Of a stretch of 64,000 nucleotides of DNA, positions 16,780-25,442 are shown piece by piece; positions within the stretch are counted from its first letter, which is position 1; every line of letters starts with the position of its first letter. The DNA comes from Candidatus Chlorohelix allophototropha (GTDB taxonomy: Bacteria > Chloroflexota > Chloroflexia > Chloroheliales > Chloroheliaceae). A program made the position numbers and the translations under genes. Location of the stretch: positions 310,001 through 374,000 of the forward strand of contig NZ_CP128401.1 in the NCBI RefSeq assembly GCF_030389965.1, in the 5' to 3' direction. Below the pieces are notes generated by a model. The model saw only the letters and a program-made list of their open reading frames with translations, was not told where the DNA came from and ran no database searches.

Positions 16780-18087
16780 TCAAATAAGAAGAGGTCTTTT
16801 GGAAGGGCGTTTGACAATCCCTAATAACTTGGCATTTTGAGCCAGATACTGAGAAACACTCAAGGTTTCTCCCCGCTTTAAGGCCTGGCTGTAATGGTAT
16901 AACCCCCGATAGACCATTTCTACTGAGATTGCCTTAAAAGGTTGTTTTAGTTCTTCCGCTACGCTGTCGGTCAAGTCTATCAAAACACAATACAATAACC
17001 AGGTAGCCCAGACCTGCAGGCAGATCGCATTTATGCTGCCGGCGTGAAAATAAGCCAGACCCAACTGCCGTTTTACTACCTTAAAAGCCTCCTCGATCCG
17101 CCACCGCTGGCGATAAAGATAGGCTATCGTAGCTCCAGTTAAACGGGACCTCTCCAACACATTGCTCAAATAACAATAACTTTTCCCCTCCCATTCCACT
17201 GCCACCAGACGCAGTACCTGCTCACTTTTCTCTTCTTTGGAACCCACCGCGATCAACCACTCCCGCACTCCCTCCTCATTGGTTAGCGCTTGCACCACCC
17301 GGTAGTCCATCCTACTTTTTACCCGTGTCACAAAGTACTTGTGCTCCACCGTCAACTGCCGGTAACGGCCATAATTTACAAAGCCCAGATCAAACAGCGT
17401 CAAACTCTCTGTTTCCAAAGTCTCGATAATGGCTTCCCACCAGCTCTGATCGTGGGCTGCGCTATTTTCACCATACCAGATTTTGAGGGGTAACTGGCTG
17501 GCTACATCCAGCAAACCCATCATTTTCCCCGCTAAGACGCTGCCTTCTATTTCTCGCAGTAAACCGGTTTTCTTGATCAAAGCATCCAGGGTGGAACCAT
17601 CCACCGCGGCCACCCGGCTGAAGTGGGCTAAAACCCTTTGCAGCTCAGGTGGCAGAGGACGCTGACGCTGGCGCCAACGCTGGTGCATCAGGGGCAGCAC
17701 TTCGTTTAGGACCGCTTCAAACAGAGCCGCTGGCATTTCCCGCAGGCGTTGACTGATCGCTTGCTGAGTGACCCTGATCGGCGGCTGCCATAACATTCCT
17801 TCTTGCTTGATTACTCTGACCGCTTCAGAGACGGCCCCGATCTGACGCCAGATCAGACTGAGGACGAAAGCCAGCATTACTGGCAGGGTCAGAGTACGCG
17901 CCCGTAAGCCCATTTCCTGATAGAGCCGGATCAGACTAAAAGTGTTGGGTTGCACCACTTCCGCCAGCAGTTGCTCGATTTCTTCGGGCGGGGGAGCGAT
18001 CGTGGGTCTTTTTGAGCGATCAAGGGCGATGGCTCTGGTATGCCGCACACTACTCGCTTTTTTTGGTGGTTTTTCTTCTTTTTCCAT
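16780..18087 (-). CDS. IS4-family DDE transposase
   Basis: A 435-residue transposase. The DDE residues sit in AAVDGSTLD, LFDLGFVNY and YRQRWRIEEAFKVVKRQLGL, the last being the YREK-like signature with Glu. The protein is longer than that of the first IS4-type element and shares only motif-level resemblance, so it belongs to another subgroup. The gene has AGGG next to the ATG, but that site lies in the arm of a hairpin (18089-18112), a known way to limit transposase production. Confidence 0.88.
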   Translation of the reverse strand: MEKEEKPPKKASSVRHTRAIALDRSKRPTIAPPPEEIEQLLAEVVQPNTFSLIRLYQEMGLRARTLTLPVMLAFVLSLIWRQIGAVSEAVRVIKQEGMLWQPPIRVTQQAISQRLREMPAALFEAVLNEVLPLMHQRWRQRQRPLPPELQRVLAHFSRVAAVDGSTLDALIKKTGLLREIEGSVLAGKMMGLLDVASQLPLKIWYGENSAAHDQSWWEAIIETLETESLTLFDLGFVNYGRYRQLTVEHKYFVTRVKSRMDYRVVQALTNEEGVREWLIAVGSKEEKSEQVLRLVAVEWEGKSYCYLSNVLERSRLTGATIAYLYRQRWRIEEAFKVVKRQLGLAYFHAGSINAICLQVWATWLLYCVLIDLTDSVAEELKQPFKAISVEMVYRGLYHYSQALKRGETLSVSQYLAQNAKLLGIVKRPSKRPLLI

Positions 18088-18088
18088 C

Positions 18089-18119
18089 GCCCTATTGTAA
18101 TTGGAATAGGGCTTTTTTT
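18089..18119. terminator. Hairpin at the transposase start, terminator-like on plus strand
   Basis: GCCCTATT, an 8-base loop and AATAGGGC form a perfect 8-bp stem. On the plus strand seven T residues follow, as in a Rho-independent terminator. On the minus strand the same stem holds the AGGG in front of the transposase ATG, so read-through transcripts would hide the ribosome-binding site. Confidence 0.6.
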
Positions 18120-18179
18120 CACCTCGTATTGATTTGACTTATCTCCTAATCCCTTAACTTGTAACTGATGGTATTAGAC

Positions 18180-18482
18180 GAACTGGGCTATTTACCGATG
18201 GACGCACGTGTAGGTCCGGCCTTATATGAGCTGATCAGCGGACGTTACCTCAGAGGTGCTACGATCATTACCAGTAACAAAAGCCTTTCTAACTGGGGCG
18301 AACTGATCGAGGGTGGTGATACTGCCTTGATGGTGGCGATTATTGACCGTTTATTGCATCACGGAGAAGTTTTTTATTTAAGAGGTAGCAGTTACCGCAC
18401 TTTAGGAAAGGAGAGTTACGGCTTAGAGCGTCGGCAACTTCCACCAGAAGAAAAGAAACCGGAAGCGGGAACTGGTTCTTAA
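18180..18482 (+). pseudogene. istB: 3' part of istB
   Basis: Continues Walker B with ELGYLPMD and encodes the rest of the AAA+ fold (sensor 1 IITSNKSLSNWGE) and the C-terminal tail that follows VAIIDRLLHHGEV, as in IstB. An in-frame ATG at 18168 exists only because of the insertion junction. The protein cannot be made complete while the IS is in place. Confidence 0.82.
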
Positions 18483-18862
18483 AGATTTCAAGAGGCTAAG
18501 ATTATTTCAGCCTAATAAGAGCTGGTTGAGCGCAAAAGCTTGGCTTTTGTGCGAACGCCAGCGTGCGACAGGCCACTGCCTGGAGCTTTTTCTTAAAAAA
18601 GTGGGTTAAATTCAGATGCATTTTTAGCCCGGAATATTGGGTCTTGACAACCGCAATCTACAGCCAAGAAGCTGTCGGGGATTTCTTCAGGAAAATGTCA
18701 GGGATTTCAGAAACTGACCGGTCTGCTACTTGGTGGTGCAGCTAGGTTGACCTAATCTGGAAAGCGCTTTTTCCGGTAAGATTTGCTCGTACAGGGTTAG
18801 CTCAAAACCCACGCGCTAGCAATGCCGAGGTGGGGAAAACAGATCAGGCTAGCTCAAGCCAA
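18483..18862. other. Intergenic stretch with remains of an IS end
   Basis: No gene is supported. Two imperfect direct repeats GTC(G/A)GGGATTTC at 18674-18685 and 18697-18708, 23 bp apart, resemble the multiple repeats at ends of IS21-type elements. I found no matching inverted copy on the left side. Confidence 0.4.
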
Positions 18863-20281
18863 TCAAACAGTTTGCCGCCTGTTTCCAGCCAGTCTCTCCC
18901 GTGCGAGTTTCACATAGTAAGCGTTTTGCTCAATCAAATGAGCCCTACGCCCCAATTTAAGCGCTGCCACTCCGGTACTGCCGGAGCCGGCAAAGTTGTC
19001 GAGTACCAGATCGCCGGGGTGGGTAGTCAACTGGATCAGGTTGGTTAACAGTGGTGAAACCGGCTTTTGGGTGGGATGATCAACCTTCTCCTGCGCCGAG
19101 ATGATATTGGTCTGAATCACATTACGCCGATCCCAGCCCGGCACCTCGTTGAAGGTGTAACGTGCCCCGGGTTTTACTGCCCAAAGGATGAATTCGGTGG
19201 AGCTGATCAGGTTGCGGCGCATCAGTCCGTTTGGGGCGCTGTTGGTTTTTACCCATGTAATGATGTTCTTGGGCGCCAGGGAATAGCGCACCATTGTTTC
19301 CCAGAGCTGCGACACCAGCGCCCGGTCGGTGAAAACGAGCAGCGAACCGCCGGGACGGAGTACCCGCGCCCATTCGGAGGTCCATTCCATAAGCTTTTGT
19401 TTGAAGATATATTCGGGAACGGTATCCCAATTCTCGTTGCCATCGAAATCTGCCGGGATTACGGTATCGCCCACTTTGGTAAGCTTGCCTCCCCCGCTTA
19501 TATTGTAGGGTGGGTCAACCAGCACCAAGTCCACGCTGCCATCAGCCACATGGAGAATATTATCCCGATGCTCTACCATACAAGTAGCAGGCATAATGGG
19601 GGTGGGTGTCGCTTCAAGCTCTTCCCGCTCCAATGCTCTGCGGGCTTCCCGCACCGAGGGAGCTGCTCCACTGGAGAGCAGTTCGGCTACCCGCCCTTGG
19701 AGAGCTGGCACCAATCTCAAGAATTCCTTCCGCTCCTGCGGATCATCTGCTATCGGGCTATTGAGCATCTTGCCGATATTGGCAGTATTTATCCGGTAGG
19801 TGGTGCCGTTGCGAGTGGCAAGACGGGATGTATCTTCTATCTTCGACATTGTCGAAGATACCTCATCCCGCATTCTTCTAACCGTTATTTCATTAACAGC
19901 GCACCTACGGGCTATTTCGACATTACTCCACTGCTGCCATTCCGCATCAAACAGGAGGGTTTCAACGGCTCTGCGCTTGTCGGCGTTGGTTCGCATGAGA
20001 CCATGGGTAGTATTGGCGCCAACCGAATAGAGAATAGCATCCCGGCGCGTGCCCATTCGGAAGTCTCCTGGCAGGCTAGTTATCCCGGCGCTGAGGGCAG
20101 CGCTATAACGGTGGAAGCCATCGGCCAACCAGTAGTCTGAGCCATCGAAGAAAACTACAACGGGGGGAAAGCTGTCCCCGTTTTGCATTGCTAGGGCGTA
20201 CTCCCCGATTGCAAACTCACTGAGAGAGGCTCTGGTCTGAGAGCCGCCATCAGTTCGGATTTTCTCCAAGTCGATTTCCAT
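18863..20281 (-). CDS. ParB-like domain fused to DNA methyltransferase
   Basis: About 472 residues. The N-terminal third is a ParB/Srx-type nuclease fold (a PPVVVF strand followed by YWLADGFHRYSAA) with a helix-turn-helix (WSNVEIARRCAVNEITVRRMRDE). The C-terminal half is an amino-methyltransferase with DPPYN (near residue 257) before FAGSGSTG (near 434), the order of the beta class, making N6-adenine or N4-cytosine. Such ParB-methylase fusions occur in phages and integrative elements. I start at the ATG at 20281, with GAGG five bases upstream, rather than a TTG at 20329 with no such site. No restriction enzyme is adjacent, so it looks like an orphan enzyme. Confidence 0.85.
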   Translation of the reverse strand: MEIDLEKIRTDGGSQTRASLSEFAIGEYALAMQNGDSFPPVVVFFDGSDYWLADGFHRYSAALSAGITSLPGDFRMGTRRDAILYSVGANTTHGLMRTNADKRRAVETLLFDAEWQQWSNVEIARRCAVNEITVRRMRDEVSSTMSKIEDTSRLATRNGTTYRINTANIGKMLNSPIADDPQERKEFLRLVPALQGRVAELLSSGAAPSVREARRALEREELEATPTPIMPATCMVEHRDNILHVADGSVDLVLVDPPYNISGGGKLTKVGDTVIPADFDGNENWDTVPEYIFKQKLMEWTSEWARVLRPGGSLLVFTDRALVSQLWETMVRYSLAPKNIITWVKTNSAPNGLMRRNLISSTEFILWAVKPGARYTFNEVPGWDRRNVIQTNIISAQEKVDHPTQKPVSPLLTNLIQLTTHPGDLVLDNFAGSGSTGVAALKLGRRAHLIEQNAYYVKLARERLAGNRRQTV

Positions 20282-20493
20282 TTGCGCCTCGATTCCAGCT
20301 TTTAACTCCAAAAGACATTTCCGGTGCAAACCGCGAAGAACATACGTACTATTTATGGTATGATTATATTACAAATTGATCCCACGAGTAACTACTTGGC
20401 GGTGGCATAATAAGCTACTAGTAGTCCCTACGGTTGGTTACGTTATAATACACTTGGGTAAGATGTTTTGTTCTATGAAAGGAGTTGCTAGTT

Positions 20494-21090
20494 TTGACAC
20501 GGCACGGGCAAACACACCGCACCAAAGGGCATATCTTGCATGATCGGATTAAGATTGGTGAATTGTACATTAAGGGTTGGTCGCAAGCTCGCATTGCCGC
20601 TGAACTGGGCGTGTCGCAAGCCACCGTTTCCCGCGAGATTAGGCGCATCTCCACCGAGTGGCAGCAGAAGTATCTAGGGGATTTCGATGCCATGGTCCGA
20701 AAGCAACTGATCGAAATCGACAACGTAATCGCTGAAGCTTATGCAGCTTGGGAGCGGTCGCAGCAGAAGCACGCCAGCCAAACCCGGCAATTGCTGGGAG
20801 AAACGGGCAGTGAGGCTAGCGGCAGGCTGCAGCAGTTCGGGATGCTCAAGATAACCGTCTCCGATGAGGTTGGGGACGTGGCTTTCCTGCAACTGATCCG
20901 AGATATGCTAGCGCAAAAAGCTAAACTGCTCGATTTAAATTTGCCAGAGCGCCACTTGATAGGTATGAGCGCCCAAGTGCAGAATAGCAGCGATGTAGCT
21001 TTCAAGATTCTGCACGATCCAGAAGCTGGTGATCTGATGCGACAACTAATGGAACACGTAGCAGGCAGTGATATTGTGTATCCAAATTGA
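20494..21090 (+). CDS. HTH protein resembling phage terminase small subunits
   Basis: About 198 residues with a clear N-terminal helix-turn-helix: GWSQARIAAELGVSQATVSREIRR. The rest is helical and charged. HTH proteins of this size, next to a ParB-methylase gene, are usually phage terminase small subunits or related DNA-binding proteins, but no terminase large subunit is present. GGAG at 20481-20484 favours the TTG at 20494 (nine bases) over the TTG at 20485, which abuts it. The gene diverges from the methylase gene. The exact role is unknown. Confidence 0.55.
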   Translation: MTRHGQTHRTKGHILHDRIKIGELYIKGWSQARIAAELGVSQATVSREIRRISTEWQQKYLGDFDAMVRKQLIEIDNVIAEAYAAWERSQQKHASQTRQLLGETGSEASGRLQQFGMLKITVSDEVGDVAFLQLIRDMLAQKAKLLDLNLPERHLIGMSAQVQNSSDVAFKILHDPEAGDLMRQLMEHVAGSDIVYPN

Positions 21091-21869
21091 TTTCCACCAA
21101 TTTTTTGCCCCGCACCCTGCGCGGACGTGCCATATTTCGCCTTTCCACTTTCCACCACACTCTTTTCACTACTCTTTGCGGCGATACGCTCCAACCGGTG
21201 GCTTGCAGATTTTGTACTGTGACTGACGGCTTCCCACCCTTCACCCTATCCCTTACAGAAAGAGAGAGAAGCGACTTGCGCTGGTGGGTGCGGCTTTAGG
21301 GGAGTGTTTTCTCTCTCTATTCAACTCTTGTTTCAAAGCGCCCTCTAATGGCGCTGACTAGCAGTGTGTTAATAGCGAGGAGAGAAAAGGGAGAGGAGGG
21401 TTACGCTAGTTGAGGTGGCAGGATTTGGGATATGTGAATCAGTGGAGAGGTTAGCGCTTTGCTTCTGTGGGCTAAACAAGGGATTGGTGGCTTTATGGAC
21501 AGGAGCGCGAGCCTAAAGCAGTTGCTGGTGCTGGAGGTCGGGCAGGCTATCCTGTGCAAATGTCGTGCCAGCGCTATGGGGCGCGATTTTTAGTTTGACG
21601 CTCAGACAAAGCAGGACAATTATTTTGAACCGGTAATTTCGTACACAATGAACGGTTAATTCACCGCATGCTAACCATTTGTAAGTTCAAATCTCCTAAA
21701 AATGGAGGGGGTAATTCCGGGTACTTTCGGGTGTAAATCTGGTACAAACGGGGGCAAAAACGCTACATTATGGGATTTTCGCAGTATTTATGGAGGTTTT
21801 ATAACAGAAAACATTGCTGCGCTGCGCCGGGTCAGTAAGCTTGTTCTATAGTTCTGATGGATTGGGTTC
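21091..21869. other. Long stretch without a supported gene
   Basis: Both strands show only short frames without ribosome-binding sites or protein-like composition. It may be decayed mobile DNA between the phage-like genes and the signalling locus. Confidence 0.45.
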
Positions 21870-22145
21870 TTACCGATCCAAATAATTTTCGACCAGGTTA
21901 TTCAGCCTGACCTTCCTTGCCTTTCCGATCATCTTAATCCATTCCCTTTTCACCACTAATATTTCCAGCAAAGAACGATAAGCCGCTATTACTGCTTTCA
22001 GTTGTAAAATACTAGAGCTATCTAGCCTATTGCGAAGCCTTAAAAGTAGCCACGCATTACAAGCCGTTTTAAGCCCGCCTATTTCACTGAGAGCAGCTAT
22101 CTTGCCTAATTCACTCACAAGCCGCCTAATATGGCTTCGTGGCAT
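21870..22145 (-). CDS. Small hypothetical protein
   Basis: A 91-residue basic, leucine-rich, mainly helical sequence with a plausible amino-acid make-up, e.g. LRLRNRLDSSSILQLKAVI. No family is recognised and the start has no strong ribosome-binding site. It stands alone between two empty stretches, so it may be a remnant of a longer gene. Confidence 0.3.
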   Translation of the reverse strand: MPRSHIRRLVSELGKIAALSEIGGLKTACNAWLLLRLRNRLDSSSILQLKAVIAAYRSLLEILVVKREWIKMIGKARKVRLNNLVENYLDR

Positions 22146-22700
22146 GAGGCTTTTTTGCCGATTTGGCTAATAATGGCTGGCTTTCAGACCTACTGCACTG
22201 TTTGCCGGAAAATACTATACAAAACACCGGCTAACCAGCTTGTTACAGAGGTGCTACACCTTCCTACTGATTCTCCCTCAGCATCACTACATTTCAGCTC
22301 TCCCTTCCCTCCGGCAAAGATTTTTCCCGACACTTTCCACATACTTTCTACCGCTAAGGAATATTAGAGACAAATATCCGCCTACCCCCTTTCCTCCAGT
22401 ATCATTTCTACTAGAAAGCTTACTACCCACCCATTATCGCAACCGGCGCTTTTGCACCAAGCTTTGTTCCCAACTTTCTTTCTTTGCCATAGCCGGTAAC
22501 TATCGGTCAATACTTCCAGACCCTTCGCTTTTGTCGCGCCTACGAGGTAACTCGCGCTGGCGCTCGGCAAGTAATCGGGGACTAAAGCAAAACCTATCGG
22601 AACACATCCGGGGAATTGAGAGACTGCTCCCCAACCCGGACTAAAGCTGATTAGGAATTGAGTTTAGCCACCATAGCTTACCTTATGGAGGTGAGTCTGG
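22146..22700. other. Stretch without a supported gene
   Basis: An open frame at 22240-22644 (plus strand) is rich in Pro, Ser and Leu with no start signal and no domain, so I do not call it. The last 40 bases hold the ribosome-binding site of the peptide gene. Confidence 0.4.
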
Positions 22701-22889
22701 ATGTCTACCCAATCTAACGCGATCAAGCGAATCTCTCGCAAAGCGCTCGCGCTGGCAGCGCTAGTTTTACTGACCCTACAAGTAGTGGCGGGTAACCCCA
22801 CGAACCCCCAAGCCGTGAACCCTTCCTCTTCTATTACCCAAGTGGTAGCGGATGGAGGAGGTTCGGCTACACCTCCAATACACGGCTAA
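22701..22889 (+). CDS. Small secreted peptide, possible signalling precursor
   Basis: A 62-residue product with a strong ribosome-binding site (GGAGGTGA, six bases before ATG) and its own terminator at 22900-22937. It has a basic N-terminus (IKRISRK), a hydrophobic stretch (ALALAALVLLTLQVVAG) and a polar, Gly/Pro-rich tail ending GGGSATPPIHG. That is the build of an exported pro-peptide; a short C-terminal piece could be released as a signal. The adjacent kinase and NHL genes make a sensing role attractive, but this is inference. It could also be a small exported stress peptide or toxin. Confidence 0.65.
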   Translation: MSTQSNAIKRISRKALALAALVLLTLQVVAGNPTNPQAVNPSSSITQVVADGGGSATPPIHG

Positions 22890-22899
22890 CCTCTAAGCT

Positions 22900-22937
22900 G
22901 GGCGCAGGGCTATAAACCTTGCGTCCAGTTTTATTTA
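22900..22937 (+). terminator. Rho-independent terminator of the peptide gene
   Basis: GGGCGCAGGG (22900-22909) pairs with CCTTGCGTCC (22917-22926) in a 10-bp stem with two G-U pairs and a 7-base loop. AGTTTTATTTA follows. It isolates the peptide gene from the NHL gene downstream. Confidence 0.65.
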
Positions 22938-22965
22938 CCCCAAGCATTTAACGTAGGTAGAAAAG

Positions 22966-23011
22966 ATTTTTAGTGACAGTTTTACACAGCGGTTGAGATT
23001 TGTATTATTCT
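22966..23011 (+). promoter_or_regulatory. Regulon box a and -10 of NHL gene 1
   Basis: ATTTTTAGTGACA at 22966-22978 (one base off the consensus ATTTTTAGCGACA) is followed after exactly 27 bp by TATTCT at 23006-23011. The box thus covers about -52 to -40, the usual place for an activator, and the -35 region is weak (TACACA). The NHL gene starts 64 bases after the -10. Confidence 0.6.
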
Positions 23012-23074
23012 GTAACAGGTGGAAAAGGAATCGAAAGTTGATTGGAAGCCTTGGGCAAAAGGGAGGAAGCTGCA

Positions 23075-24226
23075 ATGAGAAGCGGGAAGCGTCAGGGGAT
23101 AATTGGCTTATTGTTTGCCACATTACTACTAAGCACATTGTTCAATCCGGTGTTGACCCCGCTATTTGCGGAGGAGAGCCAGTATTTCAAAGAAACCGGG
23201 CATACTGTGAGCGGGAAGTTTCTGGACTATTGGCGCAACAATGGGGGACTGCCCACCTACGGCTATCCCATCACCGAGGCGCAGATGGAGACTGACCCTG
23301 AAACTGGCAAGCAATTCCTGACCCAGTGGTTTGAGCGGCACAGGCTTGAACTGCACCCGGAGAATGCTGGTACGAAATACGAGGTGTTGGCTGGACTTCT
23401 GGGCAAAGACCTGCGCCGGGAAGCGTTGGTGGTTGACCCCGATTTCCTGAAAGCGGAGGTGCTTTTCAATACCGCCTATTCCAAAGATGCGCAATGGTAC
23501 TTCCCCGAAACCGGACACAACCTGCGCTTCCGCTTCCTAGATTATTGGCAGAAGAATGGTGGACTAGAGCGTTTTGGCTATCCTATCAGTGAGGAACACC
23601 GGGAAATTGACCCGGAAACCGGGCAGATATTCGTAATGCAATGGTTTGAGAGGGCCAGGTTTGAATACCATCCTGAAAATTTGGGTACCCCTTATGATGT
23701 ATTACTTGGTCTTCTGGGAAACCAGCTTAAATCCCCTAAAAGTAAATTTGAATTTATGTGGAAAAAAGGGACTTCTTATCGAGATATCAAAGGGGCACGC
23801 TCCATAACCACTGATACGAATGGTAATGTTTATGTAGCAGATGCCGGAAATTATCAAATTGTTAAATTTGATAGAGACGGTCGGCTTATTACTAAATGGG
23901 GTTATAAAGGAAATGGTGATGGCCAGTTTACAAATGTTACGAAGGTAGTCGCCTCACCTGAGAATTTAATATTTACCCTTGATCCTGGAGACTTTAGCAC
24001 AACTACAAAACCCAGAATTCAAAAGTTTTCAGCAGATGGTAAATTTTTGGGTAGTATTAATGCATATGGCGGTAATTATTCGGACTTTACAAGATCGTCT
24101 AACATTGCAATTTCGCAGGATGGGATTCTTTATCGCTTGGATGTTAACCATGACTATACAGCTTCTAGAATAATGAAAATTAGCCCCAACGGTATTTACC
24201 TGGGGGGAATGGATCGTACCGGATAA
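23075..24226 (+). CDS. Secreted NHL-repeat protein 1, N-terminal part (frameshifted gene)
   Basis: Begins with a signal peptide (GIIGLLFATLLLSTL, then FAEES). Two copies follow of the ~80-residue repeat shared by all six paralogues (YFKETGHTVSGKFLDYW and YFPETGHNLRFRFLDYW, each with GYPI and QWFER), then NHL beta-propeller repeats (GNVYVADAGNYQIVKFD). The ATG at 23075 has GGAGG 10-15 bases upstream. The frame ends at a TAA at 24224-24226, 19 bases after a G6 run (24202-24207). Removing one G continues as GIYLGEW into the second part and gives a 781-residue protein, like its siblings. Either the gene is truly broken, is phase-variable, or the base is a sequencing error. Confidence 0.82.
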   Translation: MRSGKRQGIIGLLFATLLLSTLFNPVLTPLFAEESQYFKETGHTVSGKFLDYWRNNGGLPTYGYPITEAQMETDPETGKQFLTQWFERHRLELHPENAGTKYEVLAGLLGKDLRREALVVDPDFLKAEVLFNTAYSKDAQWYFPETGHNLRFRFLDYWQKNGGLERFGYPISEEHREIDPETGQIFVMQWFERARFEYHPENLGTPYDVLLGLLGNQLKSPKSKFEFMWKKGTSYRDIKGARSITTDTNGNVYVADAGNYQIVKFDRDGRLITKWGYKGNGDGQFTNVTKVVASPENLIFTLDPGDFSTTTKPRIQKFSADGKFLGSINAYGGNYSDFTRSSNIAISQDGILYRLDVNHDYTASRIMKISPNGIYLGGMDRTG

Positions 24227-25421
24227 GTACGGGCATGATTTAATTGCTGTTGATAATCAGGATAATGTCTATCTTAATGATAGAAGTGCTAATAGTAGGG
24301 TATTGAAATTTGATAGTAATGGTAGATACCTGAAAACTTTTGATGGCGCCTCCCAAGGCCTCTGGCTTCCTGTCTTAATCGTGATAGATAAAACCAATTC
24401 AATATATGTTGGTGATGAAATAAATAACCTCTTTACATTCAATCAAAATGGTGAGATTACTGGCAAAATTGGTTCAAAGGGATCCAACCCCGGACAGTTT
24501 AATCTACTTACCGATATGGCCATTGATAATACAGGAAATAGGTTTATTCTCGACTCTTCCTATTCATGCGGGAGGGGAGGGTGTTTGTCTACTAATAACG
24601 GTCGGATACAAAGATTTGACAGTAATGATAAATTTCAATCTCAATGGGGAACGACCGGGCTTGAACCTGATAGATTCCAAAACTTACAAAATGTTTTTAT
24701 CGATAATAAAGATAATATCTATGTATACGATACAAATGCAGGTTGTAGTACAAATGAGTTTTATAGGCTGAAAAAATTTGCAAATAACGGCCAATTTCTT
24801 TCGCAAAGAACAACTTTTATCGAAAGTTGCTACCTCACTAACTTCATTGTTGATAACGAGGAAAATTTATTTATACCGGATGGAAAAAAGGTTAAAGTCT
24901 TTGACTCGAATGGAAATTTAATACGTAGCTGGGATATCACAGGCACAACCTATTTTGCTGGATACATTGCAACTGATCGTTCGGGAATATTATATTTTTC
25001 ACCTGAAAGAAAGAAGATTGTGAAATACTCCCGAGATGGCCAATATTTAGGGGAGTTGGTAGGAAATTTTAACGAACCAGAAGTTCTTACTGGATCCGAT
25101 GGAAACCTTTATGTAATCAATACCGGGTCAAACCCAAGACTCATCCAGGTAATTGATACTAATGGAAGCATAATTAGGCAGTTTACAGCTGATCATCTCT
25201 TTAATTATGCAACAGATAAAAAAGGCAATTTTTATGTCTATACCTCAAAAGGTTCAGAACAAACAATAAGCAAATACACTCAAGATGGTAACTATACGAT
25301 CTTGTTTAATATACCGCATACAGATGGTGATGGTCAGATTGGATATCCCAAATTTGCAGTTGATACTAACCTTAATGTAATTGTCCTGGATAGCAGAATC
25401 CAGAAATTCCGGCAGCGTTAA
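24208..25421 (+). pseudogene. NHL-repeat protein 1, C-terminal part after the frameshift
   Basis: Continues the NHL propeller in another frame (AVDNQDNVYLND, VLKFDSNGRYLKTF) up to the ending IQKFRQR that all six family members share. These repeats are more diverged from the consensus than in the other paralogues, consistent with older or relaxed evolution. A start at an ATT or TTG near 24303 has no ribosome-binding site, so separate translation is unlikely. Confidence 0.75.
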
Positions 25422-25442
25422 GCTTTCGGGATTTCCTCTATT

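Larger units (their letters stand above)
16747..18169. mobile_element. Second IS4-type insertion sequence, about 1.42 kb, inside istB
   Basis: The ends contain GTTACAAGTTAAGG (left, from 16752) and its complement near 18150-18163, as imperfect terminal inverted repeats. The target duplication GGTATTAGAC lies at 16737-16746 and 18170-18179; a preceding T is also shared, so it is 10 or 11 bp. Unrelated in sequence and ends to the element at 1259-2473. Confidence 0.85.
14590..18710. mobile_element. IS21-family element, itself interrupted by an IS4-type element
   Basis: Defined by overlapping istA and istB genes. An 18-bp inverted repeat with one mismatch, ATTCCGGGATAAAAATGC at 14617-14634 against its complement at 18618-18635, flanks the pair. 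I could not find matching TG...CA termini or a target duplication, so the borders are approximate. The istB gene is split by the element at 16747-18169, so the IS21 is probably no longer able to move by itself. Confidence 0.6.

Noticed and set aside
21087-21299. 70-codon open frame overlapping the HTH gene end
   Set aside because: Competes with equally long minus-strand frames, no start signal and no domain.
22240-22644. 134-codon open frame
   Set aside because: Skewed Pro/Ser/Leu composition, overlapping frames on both strands and no start signal.
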